Shown piece by piece: positions 1 through 13,300 of a stretch of 64,000 nucleotides of DNA. Source of the stretch: Acridotheres tristis (Eukaryota; Chordata; Aves; Passeriformes; Sturnidae); assembly GCA_037013685.1 (NCBI GenBank), contig CM072885.1, forward strand, positions 67,931,785-67,995,784, written 5' to 3'. The position numbers and the translations under genes are program-made. A model generated the notes under the pieces. It ran no database searches, was not told the DNA's origin, and saw only the letters and a list, made by a program, of their open reading frames with translations. The first letter of the stretch is position 1; each line of letters opens with the position of its first letter.

Positions 1-1117
1 GAACTCTTGCACTTACACAGCTCCTCCCATTAGTCTTACACTTTTGGTGGGTACAGCAGTAAATCCCTTAAGATGATGCTGTCTGCCATTGCTGCTGCTG
101 AAGAACAATGGGCCACTAGAAGGCACAGCAACGTAAGATGCATTCCTGTGGCTCGGCTGAGCCAAGGCTTGGCACGATTCACAGCCCAGTGTCTTAGCAC
201 AAAACGGTTTCTCTTTGTTTCAAGGCAATATACCACATGAACTGGGGCACCTAGAGCATGAACACGTGCCCTTAGTTTTGCTGCCCTCCTACAGGGACAT
301 TATATTCTGGCCTATTCTATACAGGATATATTCTATATCCTATATACAATATTCTGGTATATAGACAGCTGTATGCTCCTGCACCAGTGCAGATCAGGCT
401 ATTAAAACCACTTATTTGAATCCTTGTTAACTTACTTTTAAAGTGGAAATGAGATTAATCTGCAAGTAGTTCAGTTCATAATTTCCTTTCTGAAAGGTCT
501 TAATTTTCTGTTTTACATACTGTGCATGAAAAGATGAATTAATAATCCTGTCTTTTCCTCTTCTTCCATGCCAGCATTTGAATCAGTATTTGAATAATGG
601 TGGAAGATGACAACTTCCATATTAGAATGATAAAGTTAAAAAGCAAATTACTGTCTGCTCTTTAGATAATAGGGTTTTTAAATTGACTATTGTGCCTAGT
701 TCGCTTACTGTGCCTACACAGTACATCTGCCAGCCAGCACACCACACCTATTTTAAATGTCTGTGTAAAATGAAATAAAAATAATGATTAATAAACCTTG
801 AAAGTTCATTCATAACAATGTGGAATTTAGGTTTCTAATTCTAATCTAATCTTTTGTAGGAAATGTAGCTTATTCTTAAATATCTTCCCAAAGAACTCCT
901 GAAATGAGTAATTTTTTCAGGGTTTTAGGGGAAGGCATAATGAAGGAAAAAACGATTTTAAAATCAGCTTAAATATTACAAGAGGTAAAATGCTAGTAAA
1001 GGTCCACATGACATGGCGCAAAAATCAATTTAATATTTGATCAATTACAGGATCTTTGAAATTTTTAATCCAGACCACAGTTCTTGAAATGCAGCTTTTT
1101 ATCTTTAACTTTTGCAG
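1..1117 (+). other. WNK1: WNK1 intron 7, partial
   Basis: Non-coding, AT-rich intron sequence upstream of the first WNK1 exon in the window. The reading phase of exon 8 (one base supplied by the previous exon) shows that an earlier exon lies to the left of position 1. An AT-rich patch of repeated 'tatattct'-like words lies at about 300-365. I see no exon or gene here. Confidence 0.8.
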
Positions 1118-1302
1118 CTGATGGAACAGTTGACAGTGGCCAGGGATCATCTGTGTACACTGAATCTGTGAGCAGTCAGCAGGCTGTGTCCTATGGCTCC
1201 CAGCACGACCAGTCAGTCTCAAGCACTGGAGTCCAGGGATACCCAGCTTCAGTTGGCCAAGTGCAGTCCCAGCAGCATGGAGGATATCAGCCACCTGCAG
1301 CG
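1118..1302 (+). CDS. WNK1: WNK1 exon 8
   Basis: The exon starts after 'tttgcag' and ends before 'gtaagc'. Its 185 nt complete one codon begun upstream and end on a codon boundary (phase 0). It encodes a Q/S/G-rich block beginning [17 protein letters not shown] and ending YQPPAA, clearly matching vertebrate WNK1 just before the alternatively spliced region. Because it ends in phase 0, it can join to any of the six phase-0 cassettes that follow. Confidence 0.95.
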
Positions 1303-4300
1303 GTAAGCCAGACCTTACAGCCCTGCAAATGCATGGAATTACTTGATTTTCTCTGTCTGTTGGAAGGTGAGAAGAAAGTCTGCCAGGCCATCTTCCACAT
1401 ATGTTTTGTTTTGCATAGGATACAAATTCCGCGTGGGAAGAGTTCGGGGGCTTTTTTTAAATTTTTTTTAAATTTTTTTTTTCAAGATGACTGATTTTAG
1501 AGGGGGAGGGAAAAGTACAAGAGCATCTTTGTCTTTAAAGCTTTTATTTAATCTTTGCTGAAGTGAAGCAGAATGATGGATTAGTTGTTTTTGTGAATAG
1601 AAGTCACATCCTCAGAACAAGACTACCTCATGAAAATAAGTTTTTAATCTTGCATGGGAAGGTGGTGTGTGTGTGTGTGTGTATGAAGTTACCAGGCATG
1701 AAGCTGCTGATTTAGTTTGTAGAAAGGGATTAGAGTAATTGTAGCCACTGTATGAAATTGCTATGTGTGTTCTGTGAGACTTTGATTACAGATTTTGCAG
1801 GTAAGACTTTTTTTAACTGTTTCAGAATATTGCATGTGAGAAATCCAGACTGAAAAGACCCCACATCCTTGTTCCCAGTTTTATTTCTAGCTTGTGTTGA
1901 TTTGCTCATCATGCGTATTCCTTTTCCCTGGAAAGTCTGCACTGGGCACAAATACTTTTCCTACTATGTTCATTTGTGTTGCCCTTTTATTTTGGTATGT
2001 TTTTTCCTTGGTATGTTTTTAGAACTGAGTAAGAGAGTCTGCAGAAATCTATTCTAACTCTGGAGTAGAACCTCTGTTACTTTTATATTGTGTTCAGTGG
2101 TTCCCTTGTCGCTTGTTTTTTACACAAATAAAAATCCAAGACTGAGGCAGACATTATGGTATAATGTAGTAATATCATCAAGGAGACACTTCAGATTGAG
2201 GGTCCTCACTTCTGCTGGTACCTGTGCTTGTAGGCTTTATTACAGAATCACTGGTGTAACTAGGATTTTGGCAAACAGGCTGCGATCACCCACAATCAAA
2301 GCATCTCCCTCTTTTTCAAAGACATGTAACCTGAGGTATGTGGTACTGTTAGTCCTTGCTGATGAGTTCTTAATCCCTCTAAACAAGCTGCTCTTCTGGG
2401 TAAGCTATACTTTGGTGTGTGGGCACATACTGGACCAGAAGCCATGCCACTCTCTTGGGATGGCTGCCTTCCAGGTTGAAAGACCAGAATCTTTAGGGAG
2501 GAGGAGGAGGGAGAACAAGCATATGATAGTGGTGTAGCTAAGCTGCTTAGTTTGCTGCAAAAATGTGCTCATGCTGTATGATGACAACAGTGGTACCAGG
2601 AGGCTGACAGACTACAGGGACTACTAATCCTTTGTTGGGAAGGGCTGACAGGTCGAAGTTATATTGACAACTGAAGAAATGGCCTTAAAAAGACTGACAG
2701 AATGCAGTTTGATCAGGACAAGAACAAGGTTCGTGCTAAAACTGGAATAATCAGCTACACAAGTACATAATGAGTAAGCACTGGCTAGGCAGCCATTTTG
2801 CAAAATAAATTTTTAAAAAGTCAGGGACTATATTGGACCACAAGCTGGACATGGTCAAAAACATCATGCTTTTGAAAAAAGGCAAACATCCCATTCTATG
2901 AAATAGTAGTTCTGCTCTTGGCTATTGGTAAGTCTATCCTAGACACCTTGGTTGAATGAATTGGAGGGTGGCTTGGGAGAAAATCCAGAGGAGAGTGTTA
3001 AAAAAGCCCTAGGAGAAATACAAAAAATGTGGTTTATGTGGGAAGACTGAAATAATTGAATCTATACAAGATAAGCTTGAGGAGAGAGAAAGCTGTAAAA
3101 GGCTGCTATGAAGTAAGAGGAGGCTAATCAGATCACAACATTGTTGTTAGAATAAGGAGTGATAAGCCTAAATTGCATGGAATTATTGTTTGAGAAGGGG
3201 TTTTTTTAATACTCAACAAAGATGGATAAGTATTGTAGTCTCCATCAGTGGAGATGTTTCTGAACTAAATTAGAGTCAGGAATGATGTCTAACTACTCCT
3301 GCCTTGGAATAAGTGAAGATGTATTTAGTTAACCATTTGAGTACTTTTACCTCTCTCCCAAATTTTTAATCAGTCTAGGAAGATTTCTCACAACAGAAAT
3401 CTTGAAATCAGATCTCCCGTGAATATCTTGCTGTTTTATCTCTGGAGATCTGTATTTGGTTTTAATTAGCTACCTCCATGAGAAGTGTATACTGCCTCTT
3501 TAAAAACATTAAGTTTCCATTCACTTAAAAAACCCACAGCAAAGCATAATACAACACCAAAAAAATAAAAGCAGTAACAAAACCCCTCAAACAAAAAAAT
3601 GCAAATCCTACCTCAAAACTTTATTCTGTTTCTTCAGTCTATTTGATTGGATTTTGACCTGTGACCTTCTGGATTGTGGCAAGATTACAAAATCCAGATG
3701 CTTTTACTGGCCTAGCATCTGGAAGATGCTTGTCTAAGACTAATTTTCCAGAATTTTCCACAGATTAAACTGAGGTTTTTTCCACAACTCATGTTACAGA
3801 GGGTATAAGGTTTAAATTTTTAGGGTAATGTTTCAGTTAATAAAGAGCCAGCTGCATACATTTACTTCTCATAATTCAGGCAGAGAGACTGCCCCAGTAG
3901 AGGAACTAGGTGATACCTGTAAACACACATTCACTCTAAAAACTAATGAATGTTTGAAAGCTCATTAGTATGTAAGTTTTTATTTGTCAGACTACCAGAT
4001 ACTTTGAATACACACTCTATGGGCTGTGTCTGTGGCCCCAGAGAAAACATTCTCTGTCTGTTCTGCCTTCTCTCATAAGGGTACCAGGGAGCTTTCCACA
4101 CTGCTCAGTAACCTAAGGCAAACTGGGCTCCCCAGAGGTGCACACAGCCTGTTCCCAGTGTGTCTTGGCATTCATTCAACATTCTCATATCTTGTGGTAT
4201 CACATATTAGTCAATATTGGGCCTTCCATTATGTGTCTTCATTTTTTTCTACCTCATTATAGTTTTTGCTGGTTTTATTACTTTTTTTTTTGAAGTGTTC

Positions 4301-7300
4301 AATTCTTAACTTTTGTTTTCCTCCTTTAGCTTCAACGTGGTCGTAGCATGTCAGTTTGTGTCCCCCACCTTCCTGCTCTTCCCTGTATGTCCTGCATCCC
4401 TCTCAGTGCTCCTTGCACCCCACCACCAGTGCTGTCTGCACCTCTTTCTCCTTTCTGCCTTCGGACTGTCCCTGAAGAAACCTTTGCAGAAAAGCTTTCT
4501 AAAGCCCTGGAAAGTGTCCTGCCCATGCACTCTGCCTCTCCACGCAAGCATCGATGCTCCAGCCTGCCCTCCCTCTCTGTCAGTCCTGTATGTGTTACCA
4601 TTTGCCTCCTGGCACAGTAAGATAAGTTATCATTAAATACATCCTGGGCTCTGGGCATTTTTAAAGGGAGAAATTGAAGAGTCAATTCCTTATATTGTGC
4701 TGCTGGAATATTGATTTTGTTATTTTTGTTTGTTTCTATGAAGCAGTACATGTAAACATCAAACAGTGGCTGACTGCTTGTTTCTTGTCTTTTAGGATAG
4801 TATAAATGTAAATTACCCAGTTGTACCACAGAAGGTCAAGGGAAGTCTAGTTCGTATTAGCCAAAATCAGAAGACTTATTTTTCAGTTTCTAAGTAAACA
4901 ATGAGTGTTAATTAAGCCATTCAAAAAACAGCCAGCTTTTAAAGCCTGATTGCTGTGGCTGCTTACTCTTAAAGCTTTGGCTACCTGTGATACTGATATT
5001 AGATATTTAGAGTATGAATACTTTTGAGGCCTTTTTTGTAAATTCTTATCAGAAATGCCACTTCAACTGCTTCTTAATGGGAAGAAACAGTAGTTTCATG
5101 TTTCTTAGAAAGTCAGATACAAAAATAACGTGCAATAGAGGAGATAGTTACTTTTCAATTTTGAGCTTCAGTTTACACAAAATAAGAAGCAGTTTTGTGT
5201 AAATGAAGTGGAATCAGGTTTAGAACATAGGAAAGGTACTTAATCTGTAGGAACCTCTCATTAGTCGGTCAATATGGAAATTTGCTGCTGCTTTTCCGGA
5301 CAAAAGAGGCTGGGAAGAAAGTAAACACTGTGGAAACAGAAACTTGAAAAAGTCATAAATGCCATTTGTCTTGGACAATATATTTACTACTGACTCCTAC
5401 AAGGTTTTTTTCCATTAGGGAAGAGAATACATTGTCTCTGGGCATACTGCAGGCAGACAGGAAAAGATGCAAAATTACTAAATTGTTTGATGTTCTTACA
5501 TAGAACTCTCTTTAGTGAAATATTCCCTACAACTCTTAAATAAGATGAGCCTCGTCTGAAGTGGTACCTCAGATGGAGTGGAATTGTCTGAGGACTCTGC
5601 TGTTATTAAACTTGTGAATGGTTTGTTGCCCAGGCAAGGGTTAAGTTTTTTTCAGTGAGTGCTAATTTTCTGTATGAAAGGGTATGATCATAAGTGATTA
5701 AATGATCAATTTTGTCTTATAAAAGGTTTATTTTTAACTTTTTGGATAGGATACAGAACACACTAGCACTGTGGGTTTTGTATTGGAAAATACTAATATC
5801 TAGTGTCATCTTCTAAGTGTAAATTAGAGGCTCTGTATTGTTGCTGCTCTCAAGTTCTGAATTTCATATTCCACATATGGCAGTGACCTCAGGGGGTTGA
5901 TTGGATTTCAAGCTCTGATCACAATGGATAGGCCATGACAGCAAGTCTCATTCCATTGTCAGGAGCAAAATTGGTTTCTTTTTGTGAACTATTGGAATTG
6001 AACTGGAAAAGCAGCTCTAACACCAGCAAATGTTCCCAATTGTAGCTATGCCTGCCATGGATGTATTTAATGGATATTTACAACTCACCTAAATTTCCTA
6101 AGTACTGTATGTTTTTGACCATGAATTGAGTATGAATTCTATAAAGTTACTTCGCAGAACTACCTAGTGAACTGTGCATGTTGATGTGCTTTCACTTTTA
6201 ATGTATGAATTACCTGTCTTGTTCATGTCAATACAGCCTCAGCATCCTCGTGGGGGAACACCACCGTTCCCAGATTCACAGATATTTTTCCCAAACGTTC
6301 ATGAACGGCCGGTGTCTTTCTCGCCACCACCTGTCTGCCCGCCGAAGGTGGCAATTGCTCAGCGGCGCAAGAGCACTTCATTTTTGGAAGCTCAAACTTG
6401 CCACTTCCAGCCATTGCTGAAGACTGGCCAGAGTTTAGTTCCACCTGGTGGTAGTCCCACCAATTGGACTCCAGAGGCATTTGTTATGCTGGGCACAGCA
6501 GCTCAGAGAGTCGCTGGAGAGCCTCTGCATGTGCAAGTTAATCCTGTGTTTGAGCAAGCTCCTGTCCACAGTGACTATAGATCTGGACCAGCACCTCCAG
6601 AGGATGCTCACTACAGGATGCATCCAGAAGCTGTGTATCTGGTGGGCATGCACTATCCATCACAGGTATCGGAGCAGTATGATCCAGTAGCTTATACCTC
6701 TCACGCGACTGAACAGCATTTGAAGCAGGTCTCTGAGTCAAACCATGGGCAAGGTGGTCCTCCACAAAGCTCTGTGTTCGACTTTCAATCGGGGCAAACA
6801 TACCTGGCAAGACACATTCAGAACCTGAGGCTGGATTCTGGGGTGGGTCCCCTTTCTCCATTATCCAGTGTTTCAGCTCCCCTGAGTGCAGAGCCAGCTC
6901 AGATGACGTTCCACCAGGTATTTGTTCCGCACTCGGCCCCGGCTGTGCTCTCTCACAGTGCTGATGGCAGAGCGAGCTGTGTCTTTGAGTTCCATGTGCA
7001 CACACAGAGCTCTGCTCCGGCAGAAGGGGCAGCTTTACCCCCACGGGCCTACAGGAGTCGCCGGGGCTCTATGGAGAGCGGCCAAGAGGAGTCCAGCCAA
7101 GGCATAGGGTCGCATGGTCGGCTTCAGCCTGTGACAGAGGAGCAGTGTAACTATCTTGGTGCTGGGCTAGCGGGTCCCAGAGGGGGCTCTGCCAGGCGCA
7201 GCTGGCCAGAAGGAAGCCCAGAATACTCCAGTGATTCCTCACAGCTGACTTCCTCTGACACTGGTGATTTCCAGTCTCCTCCCCCTACAGGGGGATCATC

Positions 7301-10300
7301 TTCTGCTTTTGGTTCAGACTTCTCATTGCCCATTGTTCAGCTGCCTCAGAAGGTGTTGCAGGAGTCGCAGCTCTTCATCTGCTTCCCCCAGGGAGCCTCA
7401 ACTCAGCAGGCCTTGTCCACCTCGCTTTCATCAGGACCACCTGCATCCTATCCTCAGGTTACAGGAGCAAACCCTTCCACAATTTCACTGCTTTTTATAA
7501 GTCATACTAAAAAGGAAACCTTGCTTTTAGACCTGCTCCATGTGGTTCTAAGAATTAGCATTCATGGGGGTGTCTTTCCACTGAGTCTGTGCTAGGATCT
7601 CTTTAACTTAACCAGGTTGCTATGCAATAATGAGGCATTAGCAACCATTTGGTCTGTGTTCAGATTTGGCTGAAATATTGGTAGGGCTTTTGTGTTAAAA
7701 GTAAAAATGGTCAGTGTTCCTCCTGGGACTGGCTGTTCTTTCAGTGAGAGATTGCAGGAGTACCAAATTGGCTTTTAAACAGTGGTTTTAATGAAATGTA
7801 TCTTCACAGTCAGAATCAGCAGTGGTAGTACAACTTGCTTTGTGTTTCTGTTGCTGCTCTTTAGCCATTTTAATGTGTTTATTAGAGGTTGAAATTTCAT
7901 ACAAATAATGTTTCTTTAGACAACAAGGTTATTTTGGTGACTGTCCAAAATGCAAGAGCTTTTTCTAGACTTGGGGAAAGAAAGTGGGAAGAGAGGAATG
8001 GAAGGAGCTGTGTTATGTATGTGTACATGGATTTGGAAATGTATTTGTTGAAAAAGTATTTGAAGAAGCTAAACAGTCTGAGTAGTCAATTTAATGGCAC
8101 AAACAACTGTTGCTAGTTGGTATTGCCACCCTATAAGCCTTATGTAGTGTCCTTTTAAAATAGCAAAATTTGAGGCTTGAAGCTTAGTTTGGAGATGTGT
8201 GTTTTATCAGCATATGTGATATTTGCATTTGCAATGGTCACTCTTCTGTACACTGTGAGGTGTGTGTCTATATACATTGTGTCTGCACTCCTAGTCTGAA
8301 GTCTCATAACTTTCTGTGAAAAGAGAGGATTTACTTTAAGTAGACTTCTCTCTAACGTTAATTTTTTGTCCTTGGAATTGGGGGCTTTGACACTTTAGTT
8401 TCTGGAGTATTAGCAACTTTGGGATTTGTGTGAAGAAGAATAATTTTCCTGTGTTAAGATCAATTGCTAAGTATTTAAGGCTTTCTGTAAGGGATATTAA
8501 AGGTGTTTTAGTAAAGCTGGAACAGCTTTCCTCACTAGTCTAATAGGTAACAATTGCTGTGCTGTAGAGATTGTAGTATGAATCTGCTCCTCAAAACTTT
8601 GGAAACTACATGGGGATTTTTTCTCCATAAACTTTTGTTAAATTCAGGAGGGCAATTCTGATGGATATAAAATACGTCTGGAAAACAAAAAAAGAGATCA
8701 CTTTTTTGGCAAAATATAAGTTCTGGAATCTTTTACCTAATTCACTAGAAGGTTAGAATTTGAAACCCTAACTGAGTCAATGTCAGCACGTTGCAGCATG
8801 TTACATCAGTGGGATGTAGCACATGTGTAGATCCTAGCAAGGAAGGGCCTGAAGCTTCTGAAACAGCAAAGAAAAAAATGGTTCTCTTCAATGGCAGTCT
8901 CCTTTCCCCAAAGTTTCCATAATTAGAAAAGTATGGAATTTTAACAGATTTCTTCCTAATGACCTTCTGCAAGCTGAATGATCACAACATTAAGGAATTT
9001 TCATAGATATTTCTGGTATGATGCATATGCACCAGATATGCTTCTTACAAAGGCAGTTCACCCAAGTGGTACATGCTGAGGGAACTCATCTTGAGGTCTT
9101 TGTCTAGTTCTCTCCCAAGAGCTGATAAAGAAATACAGTTGTCACAAAAAGCAATAATGCAGATCCTGGGATCTGATAAAAAAATTTCAGCCACAAAAAT
9201 AATAGTTAAAGTCCATTCCATTTTCCTCTGCATCTTCCACATTCATTGTATGTCACCTGTCCATTTTTTTCGTTGCTTACTCAAATTCTGTCTTAGCTAG
9301 AATGTGAACCCTCATATTTCTCCATATCTGCTTCTTGGTAGCCTTTGAATGGTGGTGACTCTGGAAATGATTATTAGCCTGTGTTTTGACATGCCTCTCA
9401 AAGGAAACTCATTATATTTATGTGTACTGGGTACTTTGGAATTGGTCTAGAATTCTGTGTATCTTCGTGCTTGATTTTTTTTATGGATAGTTTTATTTCC
9501 GTGTAGTCTCCTTTTATTGCCCCACCTGGCTGTGTTTAGAGCACATGTAAAGGTAAAACTTAATGCATCTATTTCCAGTTACCATACCAAGGCATCCTGC
9601 TCTTAAAGCATCACCAGTGGAAGAAGAAGCTGGTAGGCTGATCTGTCTCATGTTGAGGGGCATGTGGGTTGCAGAGTCTTTTGTATATTGGTTATTTTGG
9701 AAGACTGAAAATGATGTTCAGAACTCCTCCAGATCACTCTGCTTGGTTCTGGTTGTTGTAATGAAATTTAGCCAGAAGGACCGCTTGTCTAAAAGGACAA
9801 GCTAGAAACCTATTCCAGGCAGAAATTATTTTAACTGCCTGCATCAGAAACCATGGAGTTTTTCTCAGCTGATTCTCTTTTTGTTTCCCTTCAGACACAG
9901 GTGCAAGGCCAGCCAGCCTCAAGCAATGCATCGGTGCCATCCCAGCCTACTCAACACACTCAGCAGGTAAGATCACAGTTCCTAAACTCAGGACTCACAG
10001 TATAGAATTTCGATGACTCATTTAAGAGCAATTAACTACTTCTGTCACCATTTGACCCATAGTTTAGCAGCAAAGGAATCCTCTGGTTCTCACCCAGTCT
10101 AACTTACTATGAGATACACATTGACTTTGAGATTTATTTTAAAAATCATATTAATGCTTGTTTTCCCATGCCTGTCTTCAACTTCCACCTGAGCTTGCAG
10201 TGGTGGTCCTTTTCAAGGGGAGACATGTCAGGATTTGCAGATCAGACTGTCTAGACAGGCAGACTTCGTTCTTAAGATTTCTTCTAACTGGAAATCTGAT

Positions 10301-13300
10301 CTGCAACATTCTCTAAACTGCCTTGTCTTCCTTTATAGAATCTTCATTCTTGGTTTCACAGGTGAGAGAATTCTCTTGCAAGATTTGGTGTCAATAATGG
10401 AATTTATTAGTAATGCTAATAAGTAACTGCAAAAGCTTAACTGACTTGGTATATTCTGAAGAACCACTGGTATCACTTAGGAGAGAGCAGAATTTAAGTA
10501 GGATATGCTTTAAAAAACCTCTGTTAGGGGGTAACACAGCTTCTTCCTCTTTTTCGTGCTGCAGAGTGCACAGCAGCCAGCCTCTTCCCAGCAGCCTGGA
10601 CAATACCAGCTGCAGCAGCCCTCAGTTTCTGCCAGCACCACTCCTGGACAAACTGTCTCTCAAACTCAAACTTCACAGATCATGCCAATGCCTCAGGCAG
10701 CAGCTGGGACACAGGTAAACAAAATTCTTTCTAGCAGATTGGTTTTTTTCTTCTTCTTCACAGCTGGTATATTCAATATGCTGCTGCTTTCACTTTGTCA
10801 TCTTTCCTAATGGTTTCAAAACATTCATCCAAACGAGTATTCTTACTATACTATACAAGAGTATTATACTATAACTGCCAGTTTTGTTGGAAAATGTGTT
10901 GGAAACCCTTTTACATGTGGTCGTCATGAGTAATTTGAGAGAAAGAGAGCACTTCGATGCACAAAGATCTTTAAATTGTCAAAAATATCAGGAGGCATAT
11001 TGATGAATGGTGTACTGTGAACTATGTTCAGGAACTTGTCATTTCTCTGTTTCCCATCCACTGTTTATCTTCTGCACCATTACATGTATAAAACATATTC
11101 ACTTATTTAGGTAGTGAACTATAGGACTCCTTTCTTCATTCTGTCATCTTTCTTACTCAGCTCTTCTCCTTTACTTCCTGATCAAGAAGCTTCTGTTACT
11201 GAATATTGCTTCATTTTGGCTCATATCTCTGTTGAATGTGTGAGCCGCGATTTTGTTTTTAAAATTATTGTTTTGTTGCTTGTTCATCTAAACTGCCTTT
11301 CCAGTTGCATCGTTTGCTGGCTTTAATTGACATATTCCCCGCCATTCTCTGAATGCTGGCTCAGTGGATTTTGATTCTCCTTTGCTTTAGTCCCCATACT
11401 CAAAGCTGACAGATTTGTTGTAAGACTTGCCCTTCTTTGCTGTAAGAAGGCAGGCTTGGGTCTGGGGACAGAGTTGAGGGGAATTTGATTCTGTTTATGC
11501 ACAAATCAGTGCTTCAGGGTGTTCAAATGTTGCTCTTTCACCCTCTGTGAGTGTCTGTTTCAAGAGCCTGTTGAGTTCTTCAAGGGAAGTGTTGCAAAGT
11601 GAGGACTGTTTGGAACTCCAGCCAGCTTCCCAGCCACTCTGCCAACTGTGCTCCCCAGCCACTTTAACAGAGTGCTGTAACTTGAATAATGCTTTCTTTG
11701 ACTAATGTGTAAAACTCTGCTTTCCGCAACCCTGCTTTAAAAAAAAAAATCTATCTCTATTTTCTTTACCTCCCCAGCTTCCTGTTTCCCAACCAGTGCC
11801 GATCATCCAAGGCGAGCCTCAATTACCTGTTGCAGCATCTTCTCTCCCTCAGCCTTCAGTTGCCCCATCAGTCCCCATTGGTTCTCATTTCCTACCCGTG
11901 GGACAGGCCTTGCCAACTTCCGTGGTTCCCCAGTTCCCAGTGTCTCAGTTGCCTGTAGCAGCTCCTCATGTGACAGTGGCTCAGCCAGGTTTCCAGTCAC
12001 TGCCCATTTCAATGGCAGCTGGCATCAATCAGCCACTGCTCACACTGGCCACGTCTGCTGCGGCAGCTGCTGTTCCTGTAGGACCAAGCCTTGTCCCTAG
12101 CCAGCTTCCCACACTGATGCAGCCTGTGGCTCAGCTGCCCAGCCAGGTTCTCCCGCAGCTCCTGCAGCCGACTGTCCAGGCCGTGGGATTGCCAGTCAGC
12201 ATTGGACAAGCTGCTGAAGCTTCACTTCCTGCTGGAGATGCTCTTTACCAGGTATTGTTGCAAGCCAGCAGACCTCTTCTCCACATTTTTGCCCGTTTCT
12301 CTAAGGTACCAGATCTGAGCCGTGTGCCCTGGCCAGCTCACTTCTCATATGAGAGCCATTACGCCACTAGCATAAATCCTGTTGTGCGGTAAAGAACCAT
12401 TTGAAGGAGGAGAGAAGAAAAAAAATTCCTTGGACAACCAGACGTTTTGAATTTTTCATATTTGGCACTGGAATTTCTCTAAAATGACAGAATCATAGTG
12501 CAGGGCTTTGTTCAACCACTGTATGAAAGAGGACAGCTATATATTCATGAGAACTGTCAGCTTGGGGAAAATGAAAATAAGAAATTGTAATTTTTAAGAA
12601 AGGAGATGTGTGTTGGAAAGAAAATCAAAGGCAGCATATTCAACAATGTCAGTATTTCATTCCAAGTCTGGGAAGGGGTGGGACAGGGAATTCATAGCAG
12701 TCAGTCAGGCAGCATGGATCTTGGATGTGACGTAAGTACCTGATGCTGGTTGTGAACTGCTGGACTGGTGGGCACAGACTGCTTCAGCGACTTTGTGATC
12801 ACTCACTGTAAAAGTGGCAACCTGAATAACGATAAATATGTTCCTTTGTTTCTGGGTCAGCTCATTACGAGAGGACAGGAAGAGCACAAGAGTGTTTTTG
12901 CTATTTATTCTCAAGAATCAGCAGCAGTTGTATAACATCTGAGCTGTAGTTGTTCAGCCTGAAAATCTTTCAAGCTCATTTTTAATCTCAGGCTTTAAAA
13001 TCTTAAGCTATATAGGCAGCTGCAAGAGTTGGGAGATGAAGATTGTTTTGCCTAAGACTTGGGACTGTGAGTGGGAATTTGCTTGTTCAGGCATGGTGAC
13101 TTGCATGCTGGCTGCATGAGCAGTTTGCTCCACTTCTTTGGGAAGATTTTGGGAGTGCCTGAACAAGTACAGAAGGTTGGAACGTGCCTCTGGAACTGAT
13201 ATTTTTTCTCTTACTGTCTTGTTTCCTAATTAACTCTCCATTCACTGACTTGATTCCCTCATTTCTGTTACAGGGCTTCCCATCTCGGCTGGCACCGCAG

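Noticed and set aside
2088..2537. 149-aa frame in WNK1 intron 8
   Set aside because: Chance frame in intron sequence upstream of the old CR1 remnant; no domain, not in phase with WNK1 exons.
4332..4829. 165-aa minus-strand open frame
   Set aside because: Antisense shadow of WNK1 exon 8B, with no similarity to known proteins.
6538..7044. 168-aa minus-strand open frame
   Set aside because: Antisense shadow of the HSN2 exon.
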